From Sphingobacteriales bacterium (lineage in GTDB: Bacteria; Bacteroidota; Bacteroidia; Sphingobacteriales; Sphingobacteriaceae): a DNA stretch of 64,000 bases. How positions within the stretch are numbered: the stretch's first letter is position 1; each line of letters begins with the position of its first letter. The stretch is taken from contig JACXVB010000005.1 of NCBI GenBank assembly GCA_014763615.1, forward strand, positions 84,457 through 148,456, read 5' to 3'. Below, in pieces: positions 8,268-16,674 of the stretch. A program made the translations under genes and the position numbers. The notes under the pieces were generated by a model, which was not told the origin of the DNA, searched no databases, and worked only from the letters and a program-made list of their open reading frames with translations.

Positions 8268-10790
8268 ATGCCTGTAAGAGGAAATCAATTCAAAACCAAC
8301 ACTTTTAAAGAAGATGCTAGTCCAGCTTCGGAACCGTATAAGCGGAAGGCGGAAAAGAAAAAGGGAGAAGGTTTTCCTAAAATCAATTTTAGTAACGATA
8401 GAGCGATTAAAATTTCGGGCCTGTTTTTATTGATGATGGCATTGTACTTTTTGGTTTCTTTTACTTCCTATATTTTTACTTGGGATGATGACCAGAGTTA
8501 TGTAATTGACGCTAATGGCGGATGGAGTAATCTTTTTAAAACTAGCCAAGAATTAAAATCTAACGGAGCTATTGATCCAAATATCCAAAACTGGGCAGGG
8601 AAGTTGGGTGCTTTACTCTCGCATCAGTTTATGTATGAGTGGTTTGGGATTGCTTCTTTCCTTTTTGTTTTTGTTTTTATTGTTATCGGTTACCGCTTGC
8701 TTTTTAAGGTTCAGCTTTTTTCTATTCCAAAAACATTAGGTTATTCTTTCTTTTTCTTGGTTTTCACCTCAATTTCTTTAGGCTTCATTCACTCTTTTAT
8801 TTCAGATTATCCACATTATTTAGAGGGAGAGTTTGGCTTTTATACCAACCAATTATTGGTGGCGCAAATTGGAAATGCGGGCGTTGCCGGAGTGCTGGTT
8901 TTTGCAGGATTAACCTGTTTAATTATCGCTTATAATATTGATTTTAAACTTCCTGAGAGAAAAACTAGACCAATTTTAGAAGATTTAAAGGAAGAAGATA
9001 AACCAGAGATTTTTGAAGAAGAATATCCTTCCAGACCGGTTGAGTTTCCTCTAAAAAATCAGATTAAGCAAGAAATTATTCCACCTGTTGAGCTGGATGA
9101 ATCAGAAGAAAACACAGACGAAGAAGAAGATGAATCTATTGATGATGGTTTTGAAGAAGTGAGGAAAGTGCCAGAGAAAGAACCTTTAGAAGATAGCAAT
9201 CAAGATTTAGAACTTACCATAGAAAAAACCGAGGAGGAAGCTAAAGCAGAAGAATTAGTAGAGCAATTTGGGGCTTATGACCCAACTTTAGATTTATCCT
9301 CTTACAAAACACCTACTATAGAATTGTTAGAGCAGTACGGCACAAACAAAATATCGGTTGATGCTGCCGAACTAGAAGCAAACAAAAACAAGATTGTAGA
9401 AACGTTAAATAACTACAATATCGATATTGATAAAATTAAGGCTACTATTGGTCCAACGGTAACTTTGTACGAAATTATTCCGGCGCCAGGTGTACGTATC
9501 TCTAAAATTAAAAATTTAGAAGATGACATTGCTTTAAGTTTGGCTGCATTAGGGATCAGGATTATTGCGCCAATGCCCGGAAAAGGAACTATTGGTATTG
9601 AGGTACCCAATCAGCATCCAGAAATGGTGGCTATGCGCTCTATCATCGCCACAGAGAAATTCCAAAATACGACTATGGATTTACCGATTGCTTTAGGTAA
9701 AACCATTTCAAACGAGGTTTTTATTGCAGATTTGGCCAAGATGCCACACATGCTGGTGGCTGGAGCTACGGGGCAAGGAAAATCTGTTGGGATTAACACC
9801 ATTTTGGTTTCTCTGCTTTATAAAAAGCATCCATCACAACTGAAATTTGTTTTGGTTGACCCAAAAAAGGTTGAACTTTCCTTATTTAAAAAAATTGAAA
9901 GACATTTTTTAGCCAAATTACCTGGAGAAGAAGACGCGATTATTACCGACACTAAGAAAGTGATCAATACTTTAAATTCATTGTGTATTGAGATGGATCA
10001 GCGTTATGATTTGCTCAAAGATGCAGGGGTAAGAAATCTGAAAGAGTATAATGAAAAATTCATCAAGCGTAAGCTCAATCCAAATAATGGGCACAAATTT
10101 TTACCTTTTATCGTTTTGGTTATTGATGAGTTTGCCGATTTAATGATGACCGCTGGCAAGGAAGTGGAAACACCAATTGCTCGTTTGGCGCAACTGGCCA
10201 GGGCCATCGGGATTCACCTTATTTTGGCTACGCAGCGTCCTTCTGTGAATATCATTACTGGAACCATTAAAGCCAATTTTCCGGCCAGATTAGCTTTTAG
10301 GGTAACTTCAAAAATAGATTCGAGAACTATTTTGGATACAGGTGGAGCCGATCAGTTAATTGGAAAAGGGGATATGTTGTTAAGTACGGGTAGTGATTTA
10401 ATTCGTTTACAATGTGCTTTTGTAGATACGCCAGAAGTAGATCGGGTAACCGATTTTATTGGCGAACAAAGGGGTTATGCTTCTGCTTATGAATTACCAG
10501 AATATGTAGGTGATGATGGTGATGGCGGAAGCGTTAAAGATTTTGATCCGTCAGACCGCGACCCGATGTTTGAAGATGCAGCTCGTTTAATTGTGATGCA
10601 CCAACAAGGTTCTACTTCGCTCATCCAGCGAAAGCTGAAATTAGGTTATAACCGAGCAGGAAGAATTATTGACCAACTAGAAGGTGCAGGAATTGTAGGC
10701 CCATTTGAGGGAAGTAAAGCGAGAGAAGTATTAATTCCGGATGAGTATTCTTTGGAACAATTCTTGTCAAACCTAGACAAAAAAGATTAA
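8268..10790 (+). CDS. ftsK: DNA translocase FtsK/SpoIIIE family
   Basis: An 840-residue septal DNA pump that clears chromosome termini at division. Order: cytosolic N-terminus, membrane segments between about residues 45 and 225, an acidic linker (about 235-330), alpha/beta translocase domains with Walker A GATGQGKS (about 499-506) and Walker B VLVIDEFAD (about 615-623), and a C-terminal gamma winged helix (about 770-840) that reads KOPS-type sites. Length and domain order are normal for the phylum. It starts an operon: lolA follows after 3 nt. A TATATTTG box lies 22 nt upstream of the ATG. Confidence 0.95.
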   Translation: MPVRGNQFKTNTFKEDASPASEPYKRKAEKKKGEGFPKINFSNDRAIKISGLFLLMMALYFLVSFTSYIFTWDDDQSYVIDANGGWSNLFKTSQELKSNGAIDPNIQNWAGKLGALLSHQFMYEWFGIASFLFVFVFIVIGYRLLFKVQLFSIPKTLGYSFFFLVFTSISLGFIHSFISDYPHYLEGEFGFYTNQLLVAQIGNAGVAGVLVFAGLTCLIIAYNIDFKLPERKTRPILEDLKEEDKPEIFEEEYPSRPVEFPLKNQIKQEIIPPVELDESEENTDEEEDESIDDGFEEVRKVPEKEPLEDSNQDLELTIEKTEEEAKAEELVEQFGAYDPTLDLSSYKTPTIELLEQYGTNKISVDAAELEANKNKIVETLNNYNIDIDKIKATIGPTVTLYEIIPAPGVRISKIKNLEDDIALSLAALGIRIIAPMPGKGTIGIEVPNQHPEMVAMRSIIATEKFQNTTMDLPIALGKTISNEVFIADLAKMPHMLVAGATGQGKSVGINTILVSLLYKKHPSQLKFVLVDPKKVELSLFKKIERHFLAKLPGEEDAIITDTKKVINTLNSLCIEMDQRYDLLKDAGVRNLKEYNEKFIKRKLNPNNGHKFLPFIVLVIDEFADLMMTAGKEVETPIARLAQLARAIGIHLILATQRPSVNIITGTIKANFPARLAFRVTSKIDSRTILDTGGADQLIGKGDMLLSTGSDLIRLQCAFVDTPEVDRVTDFIGEQRGYASAYELPEYVGDDGDGGSVKDFDPSDRDPMFEDAARLIVMHQQGSTSLIQRKLKLGYNRAGRIIDQLEGAGIVGPFEGSKAREVLIPDEYSLEQFLSNLDKKD

Positions 10791-10793
10791 TAC

Positions 10794-11447
10794 ATGAGCT
10801 ATAAAAAGATTTGGAGTTTAGTGCTTTTTATTGTGGTAACGGATTCTGTGGTTTTTGCACAAAACGACCCTCAAGCGAAAGCAATTTTAAATGGCGTAAG
10901 CAAGAAATATCGTTCTTTTAATGTAGTAAAAATTGAGTTTAGTTTCAATTTAAAAAGTCCGCAGGCTAATGTAAACGAAACTCAAAACGGAACTTTATAT
11001 GTAAAGCCAGCATCAAATAAATACAAAGTAAATTTAGATGAGCAAGAATTAATTTCTGATGGTAAAGTGCAATGGACTTATTTGAAAAAAGATCATGAAG
11101 TACAGATTGCAGCTATTAATAATAGTACCGATGCCATGAATCCGGCAAAGATATTTACCCTATACGAGAAAGGTTTCAAGTATGTTTATTTAGGAGATAC
11201 AAAACTAAAAGGAAAAACTTATCAAAATATTGAGTTAGCTCCCTTGCAAAATCGTCCTTATTCTAAAGTAAAATTAAAAATAGATAAGTTGGCAAAACAA
11301 ATAGTCAATATCGTAGTGTTTGATAAAAATGGAAATACCTACACCTATAATGTCAAATCATTTATTCCTAATGTAAAAATTAACGATAGTTTTTTCTCTT
11401 TTGATGCCAGTAAACATCCGGGCGTTGACGTTGTAGATTTACGATAA
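10794..11447 (+). CDS. lolA: LolA-like outer membrane lipoprotein carrier protein
   Basis: A periplasmic protein of 217 residues with a Sec signal peptide (hydrophobic 7-22, cleavage probably after VFA-Q). The mature part, AQNDPQAKAILNGVSKKYRSF and G-T-L-Y-V-K-P, matches the LolA/LolB-like half barrel that carries lipoproteins across the periplasm. It begins 3 nt after ftsK, a gene order widely kept in bacteria. I cannot exclude another LolA-fold protein, but length and position favour LolA. Confidence 0.85.
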   Translation: MSYKKIWSLVLFIVVTDSVVFAQNDPQAKAILNGVSKKYRSFNVVKIEFSFNLKSPQANVNETQNGTLYVKPASNKYKVNLDEQELISDGKVQWTYLKKDHEVQIAAINNSTDAMNPAKIFTLYEKGFKYVYLGDTKLKGKTYQNIELAPLQNRPYSKVKLKIDKLAKQIVNIVVFDKNGNTYTYNVKSFIPNVKINDSFFSFDASKHPGVDVVDLR

Positions 11448-11449
11448 AT

Positions 11450-11725
11450 ATGCAGATTTCTTACACCAACCATACTTTAGAAAAATTAGAACTTTTATTG
11501 AAGGATTTAGGTTATAAAGTGAGATACGAAAAAGGCAACTTTAAAACCGGAGCCTGCATGATTGAAAGTAGCAAAATGGTAGTGGTAAATAAATTCTCTA
11601 ATTTAGAGAGTAAAATAGTTTCTTTAATAGAGTTGCTGAAAACATTTACTGTGGATGATACTTTATTGAATGAGAAACAAAAGCAATTTTATTATTCATT
11701 ACAACAAACCAGTCTAGAGTTTTGA
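11450..11725 (+). CDS. Conserved small hypothetical protein in ftsK-lolA operon
   Basis: 91 residues, no signal peptide, no membrane segment. A first half with mixed strands (LGYKVRYEKGNFKTGACMIE) and a helical second half. The sequence GNFKTGACMIESSKMVVVNKF suggests a small alpha/beta fold; I do not recognise the family. It starts 2 nt after lolA and overlaps the next gene by 4 nt, so translation is likely coupled. Real-gene status rests on the tight packing and full-length frame. Confidence 0.75.
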   Translation: MQISYTNHTLEKLELLLKDLGYKVRYEKGNFKTGACMIESSKMVVVNKFSNLESKIVSLIELLKTFTVDDTLLNEKQKQFYYSLQQTSLEF

Positions 11726-12483
11726 AAATCACATTTTTAGGTTCAGGAACTTCACAAGGCGTACCCGTTATTGCTTGCCATTGTAAAGTGTGTACCTCTC
11801 AAAATCCTAAAGATCAACGATTAAGAAGCTCCATTTTAATAGAATCTCAAGATAAAACAATAGTTATTGATACAGGTCCAGATTTTAGGCAACAAATGTT
11901 GCGAGCCAAAATAGATAAATTAGACGCTGTAGTTTTTACTCATTCCCATAAAGATCATATTGCAGGTTTAGATGATGTACGAGCTTTTAATTATAAGCAG
12001 CAAACGGCTATGGACGTTTACGCCAATCAGCAAGTGCAAGAAGCATTAAGGAGAGAGTTTTATTACGTTTTTTCTGATTTTAAATATCCTGGAATTCCTT
12101 TGTTAGATATTCATGATATCGATTTAGCTCCATTTTCTATTGGAGATATTGATCTTATCCCAATAGAAGTAATGCACTATAAAATGCCTGTTTTAGGTTT
12201 CAGAATTGAAGATTTTACTTATATCACTGATGCTAAAACAATTTCTGCCAAAGAAAAGGAGAAAATTAAAGGAACTCGAATATTGGTGGTTAATGCCCTA
12301 CAAAAAGAAAAGCATATTTCTCATTTCACTTTAGAAGAAGCCATTTCTTTTGCCTCAGAAATAGGAGCAGAGCAAACCTATTTCACACATATCAGCCATA
12401 GAATGGGAACTCATGATGAAGTTTCGAAAGAATTACCATCCAAAATAGCTTTGGCCTATGATGGATTGAGTTTCGAAATTTGA
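11722..12483 (+). CDS. MBL-fold metallo-hydrolase, PhnP-like
   Basis: 253 residues of the metallo-beta-lactamase fold. Key pieces: FLGSGTSQGVPVIACHC (2-20), FTHSHKDHIAGLDD with the HxHxDH zinc motif (about 73-86), and FTHISHRMGTH near the C-terminus. The extra CHCKVC cluster at 18-23 resembles the structural zinc site of PhnP cyclic phosphate phosphodiesterases. The TTG start at 11722 sits inside the end of the preceding gene (4-nt overlap) and gives the family N-terminus MKITFLGSG. Substrate is inferred by family only. Confidence 0.85.
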   Translation: MKITFLGSGTSQGVPVIACHCKVCTSQNPKDQRLRSSILIESQDKTIVIDTGPDFRQQMLRAKIDKLDAVVFTHSHKDHIAGLDDVRAFNYKQQTAMDVYANQQVQEALRREFYYVFSDFKYPGIPLLDIHDIDLAPFSIGDIDLIPIEVMHYKMPVLGFRIEDFTYITDAKTISAKEKEKIKGTRILVVNALQKEKHISHFTLEEAISFASEIGAEQTYFTHISHRMGTHDEVSKELPSKIALAYDGLSFEI

Positions 12484-12522
12484 GAATTTAAAAATTCAAT
12501 CGTTCACATTCCATTTTAAATT

Positions 12523-12530
12523 TATATTTG
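12523..12530 (+). promoter_or_regulatory. Promoter -7 box of tRNA-Leu
   Basis: TATATTTG, an exact TAnnTTTG match, ends 8 nt before the first base of the tRNA, which is the expected spacing. Confidence 0.65.
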
Positions 12531-12538
12531 CAAACCCT

Positions 12539-12622
12539 GCCCAGGTGGCGAAATTGGTAGACGCACCATCTTGAGGGGGTGGCGCTCGTAAGGGCGTGGC
12601 AGTTCGAATCTGCTCCTGGGCA
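12539..12622 (+). tRNA. tRNA-Leu (GAG)
   Basis: Class II tRNA of 84 nt ending at the discriminator A. Acceptor stem GCCCAGG/CCTGGGC; anticodon stem CCATC/GGTGG encloses loop TTGAGGG with anticodon GAG; a variable arm follows; the T-loop reads TTCGAAT. CCA is not encoded. A TAnnTTTG box lies just upstream. Confidence 0.95.
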
Positions 12623-12948
12623 CTTTTTCTTTAAATCGTTATTTTTTTACCAAAAAAATGCTCGGATTACTCTTTATAAGATTCAAAAAAGGGTATTTCA
12701 GTAAAATTAAACTATTCTAACATGCTAATTTCTTAAGCAAATCACAGTTTTAATTGCAATGAAAGACCGAGTTATCATCCGCTAGCCCCAAAAGAAGCTT
12801 GGTCTTATAGCTTAAGTTTTTTAACTAATCGATGGGAGTATTTAGTTATTGATGTCCATTTTTAGAAAGATTGCCTGAAATTTCTTTTTCAGTCATGCGT
12901 TTAACAGAAATTAATCTTATTTTAGAAAACCAATTATTAAACATAAAT
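12623..12948. other. Intergenic region after tRNA-Leu
   Basis: 326 bp. A T-rich stretch follows the tRNA. One imperfect hairpin is visible (AAGACCGAG 12763-12771 with CTTGGTCTT 12798-12806, one G-T pair). I see no gene or clear integration remnant next to the tRNA. Confidence 0.4.
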
Positions 12949-13380
12949 ATGAAAAAGACAATCATTTTAATGGCAGTATTATTTGCCAGTGTAAGTTTAC
13001 ATGCACAATCTGCCAATGCTATTGTTGGCAAGTGGCTAAATAAGGATAAGGATGCACACATCCAGATTTATAAAAATGGAAATCAGTATTTTGGAAAGTT
13101 GGTTTGGCTGAAAAACCCGAATGATGAAAATGGCAAGCCAAAAACTGACACCAAAAATCCAGAGGCTAATTTAAAATCTCGACCAATATGGGGATTGGAG
13201 ATTTTAAAAAACTTTAATTACGATGATGGAACTTGGGAGGATGGAACCATTTATGATCCGAAATCGGGGAAAACTTACAGTTGTAAAATGACTTTAGAAG
13301 GTAACGATAATTTAAATGTAAGAGGTTACATTGGTTTTTCATTTATCGGTAGAACAGATATTTGGACAAGAGTTAAATAA
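12949..13380 (+). CDS. DUF2147 domain exported protein
   Basis: 143 residues with a signal peptide (MKKTIILMAVLFASVSLHAQ, cleavage after HAQ or nearby). The mature part, IVGKWLNKDKDAHIQIYKNGN then GKLVWLK and RPIWGLEIL, is the DUF2147 lipocalin-like domain, of unknown role. I chose the ATG at 12949 rather than one 78 nt upstream because only it places a signal peptide at the N-terminus. It is followed after 6 nt by another exported protein on the same strand. Confidence 0.88.
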   Translation: MKKTIILMAVLFASVSLHAQSANAIVGKWLNKDKDAHIQIYKNGNQYFGKLVWLKNPNDENGKPKTDTKNPEANLKSRPIWGLEILKNFNYDDGTWEDGTIYDPKSGKTYSCKMTLEGNDNLNVRGYIGFSFIGRTDIWTRVK

Positions 13381-13386
13381 CCAACA

Positions 13387-14406
13387 TTGAAATTATTTTT
13401 AAAAATTACGCTACTGGCCCTGGCTTTTTCAAAAATTGCTGGGGCTCAGTCTTTTAAAATCCTTCCATTAGCATCAGGTAAAAACACCAGCATTAGAGGG
13501 ATTTCTGTGGTAGATAAGCAAGTGGCTTGGGTAAGTGGAAGTAATGGATGGATTGCAAAAACAATAAATGGAAAAGATTTTGAATGGTGGCAAATATCGG
13601 GCTATGAAAAGATAGATTTTAGAGATATCGAAGCTTTTTCCGATCAAGATGCTATTATCCTAAGTGCTGGTTCTCCGGCATATATTTTTAAAACTATGGA
13701 TGGTGGCAAAAGCTGGGAAAAAAAATATGAAAATAATGATTCTAACATCTTTCTAGACGGGATGGATTTTTGGAATGCAAAAGAGGGGATAGCCTTTGGA
13801 GACCCGATTAATGGTATCATGCAGCTTTTGATGACGAAAGATGGAGGTGAAACTTGGGAAAATATATCTGACAAGACCAACATTAGATTGAATGATGGTG
13901 AAGCGGGTTTCGCTGCCAGCGGAACAGGAATCAAAGTTGTAAAAAATAAAGTTTATATCGCTACTGGGGGTACTTTTTCACGTCTATTTACATCTACTGA
14001 TAAGGGAATTACTTGGAAATCTGAGGATTTACCCCTAATTCATGGAAGATCCTCAACTGGTTGTTTTTCTATTGATGTTTTTAAGAATAAGCTTTTTGCT
14101 GTTGGTGGCGATTACCTTCAAGATGAAAATAGTAGCAAAAACTATACTTTAAAAAATCAAGGAGAGTGGACTCAGGCTACAGTTCCACCATTCGGTTACA
14201 AATCTTGTATAGTCGGGATCAATGATAAGGTAGTCCTTACGACCGGAACTTCGGGTACAGATTTATCGGTTGATGGCGGAAAAACTTTTTCTAATTTAAG
14301 CAAAGAAGGCTTCCATGTTTGTAAGAAAGCCAAAAAAGGTAAATTAATTTTATTAGCAGGCTCAGAAGGGAGAATTGCTTGTCTAAGCAATAAATTATTA
14401 AAATAG
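13387..14406 (+). CDS. YCF48-like beta-propeller exported protein
   Basis: 339 residues with a signal peptide (about 1-20, AGAQ). The body has repeated units of the type MDGGKSWEKKYEN, KDGGETWENIS, TDKGITWKSEDL and VDGGKTFSNL, i.e. BNR/Ycf48 propeller blades. These proteins are often labelled oxidoreductase in Bacteroidota without biochemical support. The start is TTG at 13387, six bases after the DUF2147 gene, so the pair is probably cotranscribed. It ends before a strong bidirectional terminator. Confidence 0.82.
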   Translation: MKLFLKITLLALAFSKIAGAQSFKILPLASGKNTSIRGISVVDKQVAWVSGSNGWIAKTINGKDFEWWQISGYEKIDFRDIEAFSDQDAIILSAGSPAYIFKTMDGGKSWEKKYENNDSNIFLDGMDFWNAKEGIAFGDPINGIMQLLMTKDGGETWENISDKTNIRLNDGEAGFAASGTGIKVVKNKVYIATGGTFSRLFTSTDKGITWKSEDLPLIHGRSSTGCFSIDVFKNKLFAVGGDYLQDENSSKNYTLKNQGEWTQATVPPFGYKSCIVGINDKVVLTTGTSGTDLSVDGGKTFSNLSKEGFHVCKKAKKGKLILLAGSEGRIACLSNKLLK

Positions 14407-14440
14407 AATTTTCAATTAACGTTAAAATTTAATTGCTCAA

Positions 14441-14478
14441 AAAGAAAGTCCCGATCTTCATTGATCGGGACTTTCTTT
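14441..14478. terminator. Bidirectional terminator
   Basis: AAAGAAAGTCCCGATC (14441-14456) and GATCGGGACTTTCTTT (14463-14478) form a perfect 16-bp stem with a 6-nt loop, T-rich on both strands. It lies between the plus-strand exported-protein pair and the minus-strand thioesterase and can serve both. Confidence 0.9.
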
Positions 14479-14558
14479 TTTGTTTTAGTTTGTGTTAGGG
14501 ATTGAAGTGTTTACCGGCCAAGTGGCTAAGGCCTGTAGGCGTATGAACGTAAAGCCCG

Positions 14559-14576
14559 ACCCCGATTTTTCGGGGT
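14559..14576. repeat. Short palindromic hairpin
   Basis: ACCCCGA (14559-14565) pairs with TCGGGGT (14570-14576) around TTTT. It lies just after the stop of the thioesterase gene on its downstream side. No T-run follows on the minus strand. Confidence 0.45.
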
Positions 14577-14591
14577 AACACCCAAATTCTT

Positions 14592-15113
14592 TTACTGTTT
14601 TGCCGCAGTAAACAAAGCTTTTAGCTCGGTTGCATCGTCGGGTTTCATTTTACCACCTAAAATTAAACGCAATTGACGTCTTCTTAAAGCACCATCAAAT
14701 AAGGTCTTTTCTTCTTCAGTTTCTGGGATTAAAGAGGGTACCGGAATGGTGCGCCCACTTTGATCTACTGCCACAAAAGTATAATAAGCTTCATTTGATT
14801 TTACCCGATGACCGGAAGGAATATTTTCTGCCCAAACATCTAAACGAACTTCTACGGAAGTATTGAAAGCTCTGGTAACTTTGGCGTTGATGGTTACCAC
14901 ATCTCCCAATTTAATAGGATGTTGAAAGGAAACATTATCTACTGAGGCGGTCACTACAATTCGATTACAGTGTTTTTGAGCAGAAATGGCAGCAGCAATA
15001 TCCATCCAATGCAATAATCTGCCGCCCATCAAATTGTTTAGCGTATTGGTATCGTTAGGTAATACCAACTCATTCATAGTAATTAAAGATTCTTTAGGAG
15101 CCTTTCCTTTCAT
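14592..15113 (-). CDS. Acyl-CoA thioesterase (hotdog fold)
   Basis: 173 residues of the YciA/ACOT hotdog family. The motif NTLNNLMGGRLLHWMDIAAAISAQKH (about 21-46) holds the helix and the catalytic Asn/Asp region, and VSFQHPIKLGDVVTINAKVTR is the following sheet. It would hydrolyse acyl-CoA to free acid and CoA; chain preference cannot be read. Cytosolic. It stands alone, separated by terminators or strand changes from neighbours. Confidence 0.88.
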   Translation of the reverse strand: MKGKAPKESLITMNELVLPNDTNTLNNLMGGRLLHWMDIAAAISAQKHCNRIVVTASVDNVSFQHPIKLGDVVTINAKVTRAFNTSVEVRLDVWAENIPSGHRVKSNEAYYTFVAVDQSGRTIPVPSLIPETEEEKTLFDGALRRRQLRLILGGKMKPDDATELKALFTAAKQ

Positions 15114-15162
15114 AGCTTAACTTTATTTGAAAGCCAAAGATAGGATTTAATCAGACTTGGGT

Positions 15163-16674
15163 TTAGTAATTTCTTCGTTGAGTAGCCGAGTTAAGTTGGG
15201 TAAAAGCAATCAGTTCATCATATCTGGAGCCGGGTGCTCGGTAGTAAATCAAGATTTGATAATTGTTTTCTGTTTCATAAAATGAGCCATCAAAGGCGTA
15301 GTCGTCAATGATTTTCCCATTCTCATCAGCCCAAGTATAATGATAATCATAAACACCTTGCTTTAAAGGTGTGGTGAAGGTAAACTCTTTAGCTATGGGG
15401 TTGTAAATCATTCTGCTTTGCGCATTTTTTTGATAAGCGTTAAACTTGCCCACCACGTAAGCAAAACCATTAGCATCTGGTGCAGGAGATTTTAGTGTGA
15501 AATGGATATTCCCATAATCTGCATCATAATCATTGCTTCCGCCATCTTGGTTGATGATGAAAAAATCACCATCCTCATCAAATTGATAAGAATAGCTTCC
15601 GGAATTTTGATTGTTATTAGGGAAAAGATAAACTTCGAATAAAGAATCTTTGGAAATTTGAGCCACGCCATCTGATTTATACCTGAAACTGCGGGTGTCA
15701 AATCTTCTGAACTCGTTTCCGCCAGCAAAATTATTGGTTCTATCATCAGAATAAATCAATTGATTGTTGCGGATAAAAAGTGGCTTTAAAGTAAGTTCTG
15801 ATTGGTCTGAACGACCGTTCTGCATGACCATCGCAACCACATCAAGATAGGGATTTTGAATATCTAGGTTGGGATGAAAAATGCTGAAATTGATTTTTTG
15901 ATCTGAATTTCTGGTGCTAACATTATTGGAACGAGTAATTTCTGCTTGGAGCGTAACTTTTGGATTTAAAATATAGAATTTTCTGCTGAGTAAAAGCTTG
16001 CTTGGGTCGGCATCTTCATATACTTTAAGCAAATAATTTCCTGATATTTTTGGGATGATACTGAAATTTGGAATGGTAATTTGATAGTTGGTATAAGTTT
16101 GATAAGTGTTATAAGATAAGCGATAATTGTTTATCTGATCTTCACTAAAACTCTCTAAATATTCTATCGGCGACATGCTGGATGGCTGCCAATTGGCATC
16201 ACAATGCACCACAGAATAATATAAATTATGGCTTCCACTTCTTAAATCATCAAATTTTAATTGAAGTCTTTCATCGCCACCTAGAGTAATGATGGGGAAG
16301 GATTGCTCTTTTTTGGCATTATAAAATTCAACGCTTTTTATTTCTGGGATATAGTTTACGTCATCATAAATTAAAGTACTTGATGGCGCTGTAACCACTT
16401 GCGGTCTAGGTTTTCTCTCTTTTCGGTTTTTCTTTTGAGCGAAGCAGGAAGCTGAAATTAAAAAGTAAAAAGCAAAAACTAATAAGACAGACCAAAATTG
16501 GGATACAGGAATCCGCAGACTAGGAGCCGATGATGGATGCCTAAAATGCACTTTTTGATTGAACTGCTTTTTATCTTTCAAACTTTTACTATAATAAACT
16601 GTCAACTTTAAACTCCCAAATGAGAACCGAATTATCCTTCTAAAATCATAATTTCTTCGGCTAATTCTTCCCAA
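15163..16674 (-). CDS. Type IX secretion plug-like protein (DUF5103)
   Basis: About 500 residues. The middle and C-terminal parts (IKSVEFYNAKKEQSFPIITL, YYSVVHCDANWQPS, NGFAYVVGKFNAYQK, YDYHYTWADENG) match DUF5103, now linked to the plug of the type IX secretion channel. A hydrophobic signal segment sits at about 57-79 (FWSVLLVFAFYFLISASCFAQ), so the annotated ATG at 16674, which overlaps the ABC-F gene by 43 nt, leaves an overlong N-terminus. The true start may be a TTG near 16605 or later; there is no ATG in between. Exported to the periplasm or outer membrane. Confidence 0.8.
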   Translation of the reverse strand: MGRISRRNYDFRRIIRFSFGSLKLTVYYSKSLKDKKQFNQKVHFRHPSSAPSLRIPVSQFWSVLLVFAFYFLISASCFAQKKNRKERKPRPQVVTAPSSTLIYDDVNYIPEIKSVEFYNAKKEQSFPIITLGGDERLQLKFDDLRSGSHNLYYSVVHCDANWQPSSMSPIEYLESFSEDQINNYRLSYNTYQTYTNYQITIPNFSIIPKISGNYLLKVYEDADPSKLLLSRKFYILNPKVTLQAEITRSNNVSTRNSDQKINFSIFHPNLDIQNPYLDVVAMVMQNGRSDQSELTLKPLFIRNNQLIYSDDRTNNFAGGNEFRRFDTRSFRYKSDGVAQISKDSLFEVYLFPNNNQNSGSYSYQFDEDGDFFIINQDGGSNDYDADYGNIHFTLKSPAPDANGFAYVVGKFNAYQKNAQSRMIYNPIAKEFTFTTPLKQGVYDYHYTWADENGKIIDDYAFDGSFYETENNYQILIYYRAPGSRYDELIAFTQLNSATQRRNY